Shown here: piece after piece, positions 1 through 10,293 of the stretch | How the letters are laid out: the number at the start of each line of letters is the position of its first letter | How positions within the stretch are numbered: the stretch's first letter is position 1 | NCBI GenBank assembly: GCA_004802705.1 | Contig: SGPL01000718.1 | Location: forward strand, 1-14,222 | Direction: 5' to 3' | Origin: Bondarzewia mesenterica | Taxonomy: Eukaryota > Basidiomycota > Agaricomycetes > Russulales > Bondarzewiaceae | Length of the DNA: 14,222 nt | Made by a program: the position numbers and the translations under genes | The notes under the pieces: model-generated | The model's input: the letters and a program-made list of their open reading frames with translations, nothing else | Database searches by the model: none | What the model was told of the DNA's origin: nothing

Positions 1-1544
1 ATTTCAAGTTCGTTCTTTCCTGAGCCTCTCCGACTCTGAGCCTCAGCTAGCAGGATTCGTAATGATCAACAATATGTTGATGCCGCCATTTCAATAACTC
101 ACTCTATCGTGCTGCTCATAGCGTCGAGATTGCGATTTTTGTATCGTTCCAGAGATCAATTTACAACTCGACAGACATCATTCGTGAGTGGTTTAACAGG
201 CCGCTTCAAGAAAGAGTTCACAACTTATACGTGTATCATTCCTCAACGACGCGACCTTATCCACTCACTTCGACCTCGTCAGATCAGCTACAGTAAGTAC
301 TTAACAGCCATGTCGGAAATATAGGAATACCACCATCATGCTAAGTATTCCCGAGCCGGGTTCTGATGCGCTGCAGCATGGACTCCCATCAACGAAAACC
401 AATTGTTCTTCAGCCCTCTAGGACGAGTTTTCCATCCTATCCCGGCCGCCTTCCCACCACCGCTTTTTTTGCGGTCTATTTCTATGCCACCACGAACGGA
501 ATCCACGCCGGGCTTGACGCGATGACGTTGACTTGCAAATGGTTTACAGGATTGATATCGAGCATGCTCGATGTTGATGATGCCATCCACTCGTGGTTTT
601 GGTTTTATTTTTTTCCCTGAGAAACAAAAAAAAGCAGAACTGTACGTCGTCTGTTCCCTTTTTGATCGGGGTTCAACCAGATTTCTTTTTCTACACCTCG
701 TCTGGCCCATCAAAGACGATTGATCTTTCGTGGGTGTCTGTATGCATGTAAGATGTATGTATATGAGAATGCCAGACAGGATCAAATATTCGTCTTTCAC
801 AGCATTTGAGGATCTCGACCGCGTCCATCGCCTCGCGGAGCTTTTGCATGAGAGTGGGGTCCTTCGTCGTCGACCTCCAACAGACATCCGTTCTTGGACC
901 CTCTTTTGCCTCCAATTGTGAGCACTCCTTTGTCTTTGAATTCTCACGACATTTTAGGCTACCCTTACCTACCCTTACCCACGAGATCTCAGTCTGCCAC
1001 TAGCACAAACCGTGTCCCTTTGCCGATGGTCTCACAGATGGCGGACACTATCTCCATCGCCGAGGCTCTCCCCTTCCCATACATCAACGAGCTCTATATG
1101 GACAACAGCATCGTCGCCGCCATCCCGACAACCTTCCCAGCCCAACCTGGCTCTCGTCTACCAGAACTTCAATTTGCCCTTGCCCTCTGAGACGGAATTT
1201 CCCACCACCACCCCACCATCACGTCTTCGAACGTCCCTCTTTTCCCCAACTCCGCGCACGTCGCTTTGCGCTCCGGTATCGGTTTTGTTACAACCTTTTT
1301 TTTTGGCATCTTTCCAACGGTCTAATCTCACTACATGTATTATGTATGTATCTAGACATCGACTCTCTATCGGAACAGAACCACAGCCATGCGATCTCGT
1401 TTTATAGCCGCCTCGTTTTTCGTTTACCGTACGTATATCCAACTCAATATAATCCTAAACAACAGCATGTTGCATCCCACAGGACGCGCGGGTATACATA
1501 TACATAATATACGTAGATCTTCGCGTAGACAAACAATTTACACT
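1..1544. other. Region without a secure gene (includes 3' flank of the MINDY gene)
   Basis: No reading frame here matches a family I recognise. Several frames are open for 60-200 codons on both strands, but their translations are low in complexity or rich in Arg/Ser and look like chance frames. The right end should contain the 3' UTR of the minus-strand deubiquitinase gene, which stops at 1545. Around 800-1190 the plus strand has C-ending codons and plausible splice sites, described as a separate weak entry. I see no RNA gene or mobile element. Confidence 0.5.
803..1190 (+). other. Possible terminal exons of an unidentified plus-strand gene
   Basis: A polypyrimidine tract and acceptor end at 802, followed by an open frame to 917 (FEDLDRVHRLAELLHESG and on). 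A GTGAGC donor at 918 follows. If intron 918-985 is removed, the frame continues in phase to a TGA at 1188-1190 through a stretch beginning MADTISIAEALPFPYINEL, whose third positions are mostly C. A GTAAGA donor at 748 could pair with the acceptor at 802. There is no homology I recognise, and the mirror frames on the minus strand also look fairly codon-like, so this could be chance. If real, it would run convergent to the MINDY gene. Confidence 0.22.
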
Positions 1545-3242
1545 TCACATGATGACACAATCCTTCTTCTTCTTCCGAGACACAGTGATCTGACTATCGA
1601 GGATCCCCAGCATTGCTGCCGATGGTGGTGTCGGTGGTGTTGGCGCCTGCATCTGCGCCTGTCTCTCGTGTTGTCGTCTCGCATACACTTGATGTGCATA
1701 CGCGTCTTCCTCTTCCTGTAACCGTCTCGCCAACGCATGACTGTTCGTACGCAAAACATATTTCTCAGCACCTCAACATTCGACCGGACATAGAAAGGAG
1801 GGGAAGAGAGAAAAACTCACTCTGCTGCAGGATCCACGACGACCCCAGCTTGAGAATACCCTTCCAATGCCGCCAACGCGCTCTCACCCGTATGCCCAGC
1901 CCAATCCCCACCCGCCGGACTGCTCTTCCTAAAAATCCCATCCACAAACGCCGCGGCACCCTGATCGACGTCCGCCAACCGTTCCCATACGATCGACGGT
2001 TCGTTTAAAAACACCTGATCCGTCACGAGTGTGTACAGCGCGTTTTCGTCGTCGTTTTGAGAGGTTTGAGATTTGTAGAGGACCGCGAGGTGGGAGTTGC
2101 GGAAGAGCGCGACGGGGGTGTTTGGAGGGAGAGTGGAGGCGAGGGTGAAGAGACCGTGGTAGGTCAGTTGGGATTGAGTGGTATCGAGGAAAGTGCGTGC
2201 GGCCATAGCTATTTCGAAAGTGACATCAGACAGGACATTCAGATAAAAGTCAAATATACGTACCATCTTCGACCTTCCGCCTATCCCCCTCGCTCAAATG
2301 CACACCTTCCCCACCCGTGCTCGGCCCAGCCCGATTCTCACCTTCCCCCCCATTCACACGCACGAATTGACCTTTCATAATATGATCCGCCTCGACGATA
2401 GCATTCACCGCATTATCATAATCTTCCAACTTCGATATCGCCTCATATTCTGGACTGTGGGGGTCGACGAGCCATCCATGCACGAGTGGGATGCCCGTCC
2501 GTGCGAACAGGTCTAGAGCGCCGTTGTCGCTGATCCCTGCAGGTCGGAACGCTGTTTGACTGGTAAACAGCGGGTTGAGATCCATCCCCCCTAAATTAAT
2601 AAAAGGTTTGAGTTCGTAAAATTTAGAAGTAAGTCTCGAGCGAGGGAGGAGATGGATAGATGGACTGACGGGTAGTTAAAGGGAGCATGGTGAGCGCGGA
2701 AGAGATGTCGATGTCGGGGGAGCTGTTGAGAAGGTAGTCGACGACGAGGTGCGCGAGGAGGTCGTAAGACACAGTGGTACGATCCAACGGGAGGATTTCG
2801 ATGTTGCCGCGCATGATCAGGATATTACCTACAAATAAGGTTCCGTCGTATCCCGTCGTCACACAACGACTTCTCCAAGATAAAGATGTAGGAGGGGGAC
2901 TCAGGAAAAAGAATTACATATGGCGATGAACGAGCACGGTCTGTATACATATATCATCCATTCAATAAAAGAAAAAGAAGTCCAGTGTGGAATCCCAAAT
3001 GAGAGGACGGAAGGGTGAAAATTTGCTCACCCGTTATAATTCTGCGTGATGATCTTGAACGTCCGTGGTCTTTGATCCTCTGCTGCATGTTGGAACGTGA
3101 TCTCCTTCAAGTACCAAACTTCCTCTGCGGAAGAACGCAAGTCGTTCGGCTCATCCTCATCTGCAGGCGATACGTCCGCGCCAACGTCATGAACGTCAGT
3201 GGGCTGGCTACGAGATTGCTCGTCGACGTCGACGCTTTCCAT
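1545..3242 (-). CDS. MINDY-family (FAM63) deubiquitinase, CaaX-terminated
   Basis: Six exons: 3242-3031, 2940-2918, 2828-2670, 2590-2264, 2208-1821, 1740-1545. All introns are GT-AG (55-90 bases) and the coding sum is 1305 bases, giving 434 aa. The family cleaves ubiquitin chains, with K48-linkage preference known for animal MINDY-1/2. After an acidic leader, residues 43-86 carry WYLKEI and ITQNYNGPCSFIAICNIL; Cys73 in GPC is the expected nucleophile and Gln68 the likely oxyanion residue. Exon 4 has the family signature GIPLVHGWLVDP; exon 5 has LFRNSHLAVLY with the probable catalytic His280, then LVTDQVFL. Gly/Ser-rich sequence between them makes the Cys-His spacing somewhat long. The C-terminus has a MIU-like helix (HALARRLQEEE), a proline-rich linker and SRKKKKDCVIM, a polybasic stretch plus CaaX box. 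The start is the first in-frame ATG of exon 1. Family assignment is firm; chain specificity is inferred. Confidence 0.9.
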
Positions 3243-3924
3243 GTTATTGTTACTTAAAGCGGGTATGCAGTAAGATTATAATAATTTGGATTGAGGAGCG
3301 GCTGTGGGTAAGATTCCAATGAAGATTAGTTAGAATAAGAAGAGATTGTCCGACGGCGAGAGAATGTCAATGGGTAGAATGCGCAGGTGAAAGGTCGGGG
3401 GAAGAATGAATCCGCAGTCAGCCGAGTCGCGCTACTGGATGGATATAACTCACATGACCAATGACTTCAATCACGTGCTCTTGGGCGCGTCCGGCAGATA
3501 AATAATTCAGTGCAGGCAAATATGTTTCGGGCCCTCTTTGGAATCGATTGTCTGCAAGGGGGATCCAGTTCATATTCATTTTACAGGACATAAATTCATA
3601 TATCCTGATTTTCGACTCCGCCATCCTGCAAGCACACCTGTGCTCGATTTCTAGACCTGTCTTCAAACCGGAATAGACATGAGTCCGCTTTGGAAATCTG
3701 CACTAACACCATCTCCTACGGAAAGTCATCCATTGATGATACAGATTCAACATTAATTATGTAAAGGCACAAGTCTACAATACGGACCACAGAATGCGAC
3801 TACGTGGTCCGTGGGGAGGGAAGCCGGGCAAAACAAGGTGGCAACAGAGAGTGACGAAGAAAAGAGCCCATGGACAAAGGGAGAAACATGAAAGCAACAG
3901 CAACAGGAATTCAACCTTCCATTT
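3243..3924. promoter_or_regulatory. Intergenic spacer: MINDY promoter side and LRR gene 3' flank
   Basis: This 682-base spacer lies between two minus-strand genes, so its left part should hold the MINDY promoter and 5' UTR and its right part the 3' UTR of the LRR gene. An 82-codon minus frame at 3418-3666 has no recognisable motif and I do not call it. An E-box-like TCACGTG is at 3471-3477, about 230 bases upstream of the MINDY ATG. I see no clear TATA box or polyadenylation hexamer. Confidence 0.4.
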
Positions 3925-5851
3925 TCAGAACACTTCGTCCTCGTCGTACTCCTCCTCGCTGGCTTCCTCCTCACCATCATCCTCGTCTTTCCAAGCCAAC
4001 TGTTTCACCATCAAGTCTCCTCTCCTTTCTTTCAACAGATTCTCCAGCGCTTTCCGTAACTGCGCCTTCGTCCCCGTCGTCTCGATATTGGGGTTTATCA
4101 CCGCATGCTCTGTCAAGTTACGCTTGAGCGCCGAAAGTGTCAATTGTGCGCATGCAGTGGGGTCTGTGATCAACGGTGGTTGAATATCGATGATGTACTT
4201 GCCAGGCATATCTGTATGATGTCAGCCATGTTCGTAGCCTTTGTAGAGGAACACATTATATACCGAGGAGGGACTGTGTACACTCTTCGGGAATCGTGAG
4301 GCACAGATCTTGGCCTCGCGTCTGTATAGCCGTAGCAAGACGACGCAGGCCGGCCATAGCGATGCTAGTCCCGTACAGCGCGAGGATCGTGAGCTTGTTG
4401 AGCATGGTGAGCGCGGGGATAGAATCGTTGTCTATCATGGGATTGTCGTCAAGATAAAGCTGTGTCAAAGTAGGCTTCAGGGCCACGAGGAGGAACACTC
4501 TAGAAAGGGTGATAGACAAGGCCGAAGATGTGAGTGGATTGGGTTCGACACGAATGACGGGACGTACGCTTCGTTTCCGATGCCAGTGGAAGAGAGCTCG
4601 AGGGTCGCCAATTTGGGAAGGTTCTGTATGCACAAGATGTCGCGATCTTGAAGGGGGGCGGAGTCGAGTGCCAGGTATGTCAGATTTTGAAAGGCTCTTG
4701 CCGTTTGAAAGACTGGTAATACGTCAGTCGCGCACGGAAGGACATGCGAGCCTTCAAATTACCCTGCATCATGTGGCGGCCTCCGATATTGAGTCCGTTC
4801 TCAGGTGAAAGAGACGGAGTGAGATCTAGTCTTTCAACGTCGGAAAAGCACAGGAGGGGTAGAGTATTCATATTAAAGTGGCCTGAGGCAGCGAAAGTTC
4901 ATGAGGAGAGAATGAGAGGGTTTGATGTGAGCAAAAAAAAAAAGGATACCATCAGCGCCGAGCACATCAGCGATGCCTTGGTACGAAAGACCGTCAAGAT
5001 CAAGAAGCTTTTCCTTTATTTTGATACCAGGAAGCAAAGCATCGAGCTGGGAGACAATATCCACAATAGAGAGTGATTTCCCAGTGCCGTCTGATTGTAT
5101 GAATGCAGAGCTCAGTATAACGTATCAGAGAAGAGAGGAGAAGGACAAGTCGCGAGATGACGTGAGGGGAGGTGGGACGGAATGCATGTTGCAGAGTATA
5201 TGCACCTTGACTGTTCTGAATCATTCGCCGGATGGCAGAAGCAGGCTGAGAGCCTAGAGTAGAATCCAATTCAGGCACCTCAAGCTCAGAAGAAACCGTC
5301 CCCGTCTTGAGATAAAAGTCAGGCATATCATCGACTTTAGTGACCTCAAACGAGCTCTGGTTGATAATATCCCAAGAGCGTAGACGCTTTGAAGGACCCA
5401 TGAGAGAAGCAAAGCTAGATGGTTCTGAGGCAGGAGACCAATTTCTCTTCCGCTTGACCGAAGAGCGCACGTTGTTCAACAGCGAAGAGCTCCGCTTCGC
5501 GGGGACGCTGAGCAGAGGCGAAGAACGCAAGTCGCTACTCTCTGACGAGTAGCGCAAAGCCGTCCGAGCGCATTTCACGCTGTCCGAGACTGTCGAGGAA
5601 TCCTGAGACCGAGAGAGCAGCTCTTCGACGAAGGAGGCGTCTGGACGCTTGAGAGGCCATCCGAGAAAGAAGTCTTTGTCAGTCTTCTTGGTTGGATACA
5701 GCAGACGCGCGTAGAACGAGATCAGGTATTGGTCGCGAGAACGGGGAGGACCAGAGAATTCCAGAGCAAGGTTCTCAAGGAATGCTGAGCCGTCTCCAGT
5801 AGGGCTGTAGCATGGGTTGGATGTATCGATGAGCGGTTGTTCGTGGTGCAT
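3925..5851 (-). CDS. Leucine-rich-repeat protein with SAP-like motif and acidic tail
   Basis: Six exons: 5851-5206, 5090-4950, 4882-4763, 4712-4568, 4499-4264, 4211-3925. Introns are 115, 67, 50, 68 and 52 bases, all GT-AG, and the coding sum of 1575 bases gives 524 aa. The frame stays open upstream to about 5893, but the first ATG in it is at 5851. Residues 1-215 are Ser-rich and probably disordered, with a basic nuclear-localisation-like KRKR at 133-136. Residues about 270-420 hold several leucine-rich repeats (for example VERLDL, LTYLALDS, LATLELSSTGI, LTQLYLDDNPMI, LTILALYGTSI). Residues 453-489 resemble a SAP motif (LTLSALKRNL ... TGTKAQLRKALENLL), a helix-turn-helix that binds DNA or RNA in other proteins. 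The last 20 residues are nearly all Asp/Glu. I do not recognise an orthologue; a nuclear or chromatin role is inference. ANP32 proteins also pair LRRs with an acidic tail, but the SAP-like part differs. Confidence 0.8.
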
Positions 5852-6299
5852 TGAGCAAAAACAAGATAACACAGCTGGAGTCGTGAAAATCAAGCGAAAG
5901 CAACAGCAGGAGAACTGAGGGGGAGAAGACAGAGCAATCAGAACCTTGAAAAGATGGGAGAAGAGATCACTACATATAAAAGTCGTACTGTTACAAGCAC
6001 GTGTCAGCGAATCGAGACAGCTTCAGTCAATGAACGTATTTATGAACTCTACATGGACAAGTACTAATGCAAGTAGACACAAGCTGTCAGCGTTGACAAC
6101 AACGGCCTATCAAGTCGCCGATACAAACTGGCATATACTCGTATCAGGACAGAATGAGATGGCAAGAGAGTGACTTCTGCTACACATTACAGTACACAAT
6201 ATGTACACTTCATGAGGTGCCCGTACACAGATCTACATGCTGTCATGATGCCTAGATGATGATGATGATGATNCCCAATAAATAGTGCAGCGTATGTGT
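5852..6299. other. Intergenic spacer: LRR gene promoter side and TBC gene 3' flank
   Basis: This 448-base spacer lies between two minus-strand genes. Plus-strand open frames here have no recognisable content. It carries the 5' flank of the LRR gene on the left and the 3' flank of the TBC gene on the right, including a short GAT repeat and the only ambiguous base in the window. Confidence 0.45.
6255..6273. repeat. (GAT)n microsatellite ending at an ambiguous base
   Basis: Six tandem GAT/ATG units run up to an N at 6273, the only non-ACGT base in the window. The tract lies just downstream of the TBC gene stop codon, so it does not affect a called protein. The N may mark uncertain repeat length. 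Confidence 0.85.
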
Positions 6300-9200
6300 C
6301 TAATTGATTGCTTGCAAGAGTTCAGAAATGTGCTGGTCACGTTTCTTGACAATGTCTGTGTGGACGATCGTAGACCTGAGGTCGGCCTCAAGCTGAAAGA
6401 ACTTGAGGTCAAAAAGCACAATCACGAGGGAGTGATCGAAACACACCTGAAGAAGCTTGTCGGGCTGCCACATCCGCGTCGGAAGACTTGCTAGCGCGAC
6501 ATAAACGGCAGGTATCGATTCGCATCGAAGCAGCTCTTGTTCATTGCTGCGCAGGATGCTGAGGGCCACGCGGAAAAGAACATCCAATCCGTCGACCAGG
6601 AATACATCCCACACGCGGAATAACGTCTACATGCCAAATTTTACGGTCAAAAAGAATGCTCAAAGTCCTATAGCGCGAGGGCTTACTTCAACCGGTAGAC
6701 AGTCTGTAAAAAGCGAAAGAAACCACGAGAAGCAAATGGCGGGAAGGTCGATACCAAGCTGTTTCAGGTGGTTGAAGAGCTTGGGCGTGTGTTCTTGAAC
6801 GTAATCAAGGAGGACAAGAGGACATGCTCGCGAGGGAAGCAATGAGGGAGAAAAGAAGTCTTCTGGGAGAATGCGCTCGATGATCGCGGCAAGGACCCAG
6901 AAGGCCTCTTCCTCGTCAGCATGCACTAGCAGCAGCGTCGACGCTACGAGGTTCATGCCTTGGCAGTACCCAACCGCGGTATTTCGTCTGTATCCCAAGA
7001 AGAAGTCAGCGCTGCTTGGCCAAGAAAAAGGGAAAGAAATAATGGTTCACCGACTGTAGGCAGTCAAAACCCTCCTCAACTTGTGTACTCCTACTCCATC
7101 ACCCCCAAAAAACACATTTAATGGCATCGTCCTCCCAACGTCCTTTTCGATCTCTCGTGCCACATTCTTGTCCCCATTAGTTTCCGCCAGAAGATCACTA
7201 AACAGACCAGGCTCGCGCATCTCAAGTCCGCCACTGCACTCTAACCAAACCTTCGCACGGTACACCAAAGGTATCCCGCTTCGCACCAACCGCTCGAGCT
7301 CTCGACGGTCGTCTTTGTTCGTCGAAAGCCCCAGCTGCGCGAACCCAATCAGGCCCTCGCTATGCGACAACTCGTCTTCCGCAACAGCCGTTCCAAGGCC
7401 TAAAATCGCCGCCGCGCCGCCCGCGGCAGTGGCAGGTGCAGACACCTTACTCGCAGGCCCAACCTTGGACTTGCGTCTCAGCCGCACAAACGCGTCCCAC
7501 TCCTTGCGTTGTGCAGCCTGACGTTGGCCATGCACCTTCGTGAGGTCCTCCAACAGGTGCCGGACGACATTCGCGCACACATGCCGCGGCGTATCGGCAT
7601 CGACGGATAAGATCGAGGTGCTCGATTTGACAAAGGGAGCGGGGGGTGTGCTCGCGGTCGGCGACCGCATGCGACTCGCGCGCGAAGAGGACGGGGAGAT
7701 GCCACGGGATCCGAGGGACGCTGCGGACGACTCCGTGGTGGGCACGCGCCTCAGCAATGGGCGTCCACCCCGCGTCCCTGAAGGTTCGCCATCGCAATCA
7801 CAGGCCTCTTTGACGATCTCAACTACGCTCGCAGCGTCGTCCTCTTCATCTGACCAATTATTGTCCTCTGTCCGATCTGCGATTCTGATGCCCGTGAGAC
7901 ACGCTGGAGCGGCGCTGCCGCACTCTTTCGCGCGGACCAACAGCAAAGCATCGTACTGCGAGACATCATACATGAACCCAAAGCGATCCGTGAGCGGTTC
8001 TTGATTCGTCTCGTCGTGATACACAGAGAGCCGCGAGTTCGGAAGGGGGATAAAAGCCCGAAAATCGCGGGCTGTGAGCGGAGGATAAGTGCGCGAAAGA
8101 TACTCAGTCGGCGGCTGAGAGGTGACGGGTATGATGGATTCGAGCGGGACGGAAGCAACTTTGCTCGTGGATACCTGTACACCTGCAACATTGGCAGTAC
8201 TTGCCTGGGCAGGGGACTCCTGCACGCCTGCCGTTGGCTTGTACGCCGTGTCCGTCCCAATGGTCTGCTTTTTCTGCTGCTGAGGTAGAAAAGAGCCAAA
8301 GAGGGGTGACGTTAGCATAGGTCCCGTGAACGATGCCATCCTCCCTCTAGCTGGCTTCCGTGCAGGGACTTCCTCCGCATTCAGAGCGCGGCTCAGAGTG
8401 GTCGTGATATCGACCGAACTTGGCTTAGCCAAAGTTGCTCTAGGATTTCCGTGGTCGCCGGTATTCGTCTTCTCCGACTTCCTGTCTTTCTTTTCTTTCG
8501 GTATCTCCCGTATCTCGATGTCAGCCTCCCGAGAATGCTGGACGAGCTGCAATGCCAAACCAGCAATCAAAGGACTGGTATCCCGGCCTTGGTCTGCCAG
8601 AATGCTGCTTGGGTCGGAAGTCATCACGCGAGTAGCCTGTACGATGGCCCGTAGGGAAGAACCCTGCGGCGGCCTTTCGCCTGACATGTATGGTGAGACG
8701 GTCGACGGCGCAAGACTGGTGCCAACGGACGTCTGCAACTCGGTCGTCAAGCTGGGCGCAGCAGGTGCCGGTGCTGGAATTGAGACTTGGACTGGGGAAT
8801 TGGCCGCTGAGAAAGACTGGTTCGGAACGGGATCCGCAGAATTCTGGACAGACTCGATATCTGAAACAGATAGATTCCGTCGTTTCTTACCGGAAGAGGG
8901 ATACGTGGGGTTGAGCATGGAGATGCCTAGTGTACCGAACACACTCTTATTCTGCGTCTTACGGCCTTGGGTGTAACGCCAGAGCGAGAGTCAGAATTAT
9001 CATCAACAGTGGATGATAATGTAGAGTCTAGGATCTCTTCTTTCTTGCTGTCCTCTTGGGGAGAGGTGAAAGCAGAGCGACTAGACTTGCTTCGAGGTTT
9101 AACCCACCACGATCCCATCCAATCGCCGATGGACGAGCGCTCCGACCTGGAGCTTGCTTGAGTGTCTAAGCTGGGTGTCTTTAAGCTCGCATTGCCAAGA

Positions 9201-10293
9201 GAATGAGAACTGCTGTCGTCGGCCAGGAGAGAGTCAGTCGAAGGAGTGACCGGATGCATATCCTCGGTTACGGGTCCGTCCATGACGGTGACATCCTCTT
9301 CACCAGGGGGCGTGATGGTGATCTTGGATGCTATGGGAGTGATCGTTTCGTTGGGATCGTCGTGATGGATGAGTGTGACTTTGTCCATAATAGCTTCCGA
9401 GAGGGACTCAGTGAGAGACTTAAAAAGGCCCATCAGCTTCAAGTGCAAGCCGAAAGCATAAGCCTCACCATATGGCTTTGTTGCCTCTGTATCTTGTGTT
9501 CCTCTTCGTCGTCATCAGTGAACAATGATTGGAGGACTCGCCTGGCAACATCTTGCTCCGAGGGCTGCAGTTCGTTCATCAACTCCTCGGCACGCCTTCG
9601 GCGCGCTTCCTCCTTCTCCAAAAGCAATCTTCGGTTCTCCTCCAGTCGCTGTCGCGCCTTTGTCAGATTATGATATGCAGCTGAGAGCACGCGCAAGGCG
9701 GAGTGATATGGGTGAGCAGAGACGGATGCGGGCGAGTCGGAAACGCTGAAACTGGAGATAGTGGATTGAATAGCTTCATCTGAGTACTCGTGCCAGCGTG
9801 TGGCAATGATCTGAGCTGTACTCTCTGGGCTGAAGTCTGTGTTCTCCACGTCAACCAGGTTGAGTTCGGAATCTGCAGAGATGTCATAAGACACGCGCGA
9901 ATCTTTCGAAGAGCCGACGACGAAGAGCGGCGGTGGTCGACGAGGTCTATCCCACAGAGCAGCCAAGTCATTCAGCGCACTCCTTCCATCTGCGCCATCA
10001 GCATCGTCCGTCACCGCACGATCATGTTCTCTTCGCCGATACGCCTTGCCATACCCGCGCACACTACCATCCCAACTTCCACGCCCACTCAGAGACCCAG
10101 TCTCCAGTTGCGCCTTTAGTGTAAAATAGTTTAACGAGGGCTTGCTCGGTGTCCCTCCAGGTGTAGCTAAGGGAGTGTCTTGCCGTTGCCCGGTGCGAGT
10201 CCGCCGTCCTCTTGATGGTGGCTCCTCCGTCGACAGAGGATGCAAATGAACGGGCGTCGATGCCGGCACCGGCGAGGCCGTCGACGACGCCAT
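6300..10293 (-). CDS. TBC-domain Rab GTPase-activating protein
   Basis: Six exons: 10293-9469, 9418-8963, 8885-7051, 6987-6687, 6626-6447, 6392-6300. The coding sum of 3690 bases gives 1229 aa. TBC proteins speed GTP hydrolysis by Rab GTPases and so end a membrane-traffic step. The domain spans about residues 957-1190: LVRSGIPLVYRAKVWLECSG, then IEKDVGRT with the arginine finger at Arg1012, then YSRRNTAVGYCQGMN with the glutamine finger at Gln1048 (this motif is restored across intron 6988-7050), then LPVETLFRVWDVFLVDG across intron 6627-6686. Both catalytic fingers are present, so the protein should be active. The N-terminal 950 residues are mostly Ser/Pro-rich and probably disordered, with a charged coiled coil near 210-242 and a DRFGFMYD segment seen in other fungal TBC proteins. 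The acceptor of intron 8886-8962 is the least certain junction, and the last intron (6393-6446) is in-frame without a stop. The Rab substrate cannot be told from sequence. Confidence 0.88.

Noticed and set aside
336..947. 203-codon minus-strand open frame
   Set aside because: The translation is Arg/Lys/Ser-rich with no domain, no codon bias and no splice logic; it looks like a chance frame in AT-poor sequence.
959..981. Telomere-like pyrimidine repeat (CTACCCTTACC twice)
   Set aside because: Only about two imperfect units, not TTAGGG-type tandem array, and inside ordinary sequence; probably part of a pyrimidine-rich tract.
1026..1190. Mating pheromone precursor (small ORF)
   Set aside because: Its size is similar, but it ends FALAL without a C-terminal Cys, so it lacks the CaaX box required in basidiomycete pheromone precursors.
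3418..3666. 82-codon minus-strand frame between the MINDY and LRR genes
   Set aside because: No recognisable motif; its position fits promoter/5' UTR sequence of the downstream gene.
5852..5893. Longer N-terminus for the LRR protein
   Set aside because: The frame is open to about 5893 but begins with TTG, not ATG; the first ATG is at 5851.
8326..8976. 216-codon plus-strand open frame
   Set aside because: It is antisense to the long exon of the TBC gene, whose frame is far longer and joins a conserved domain.
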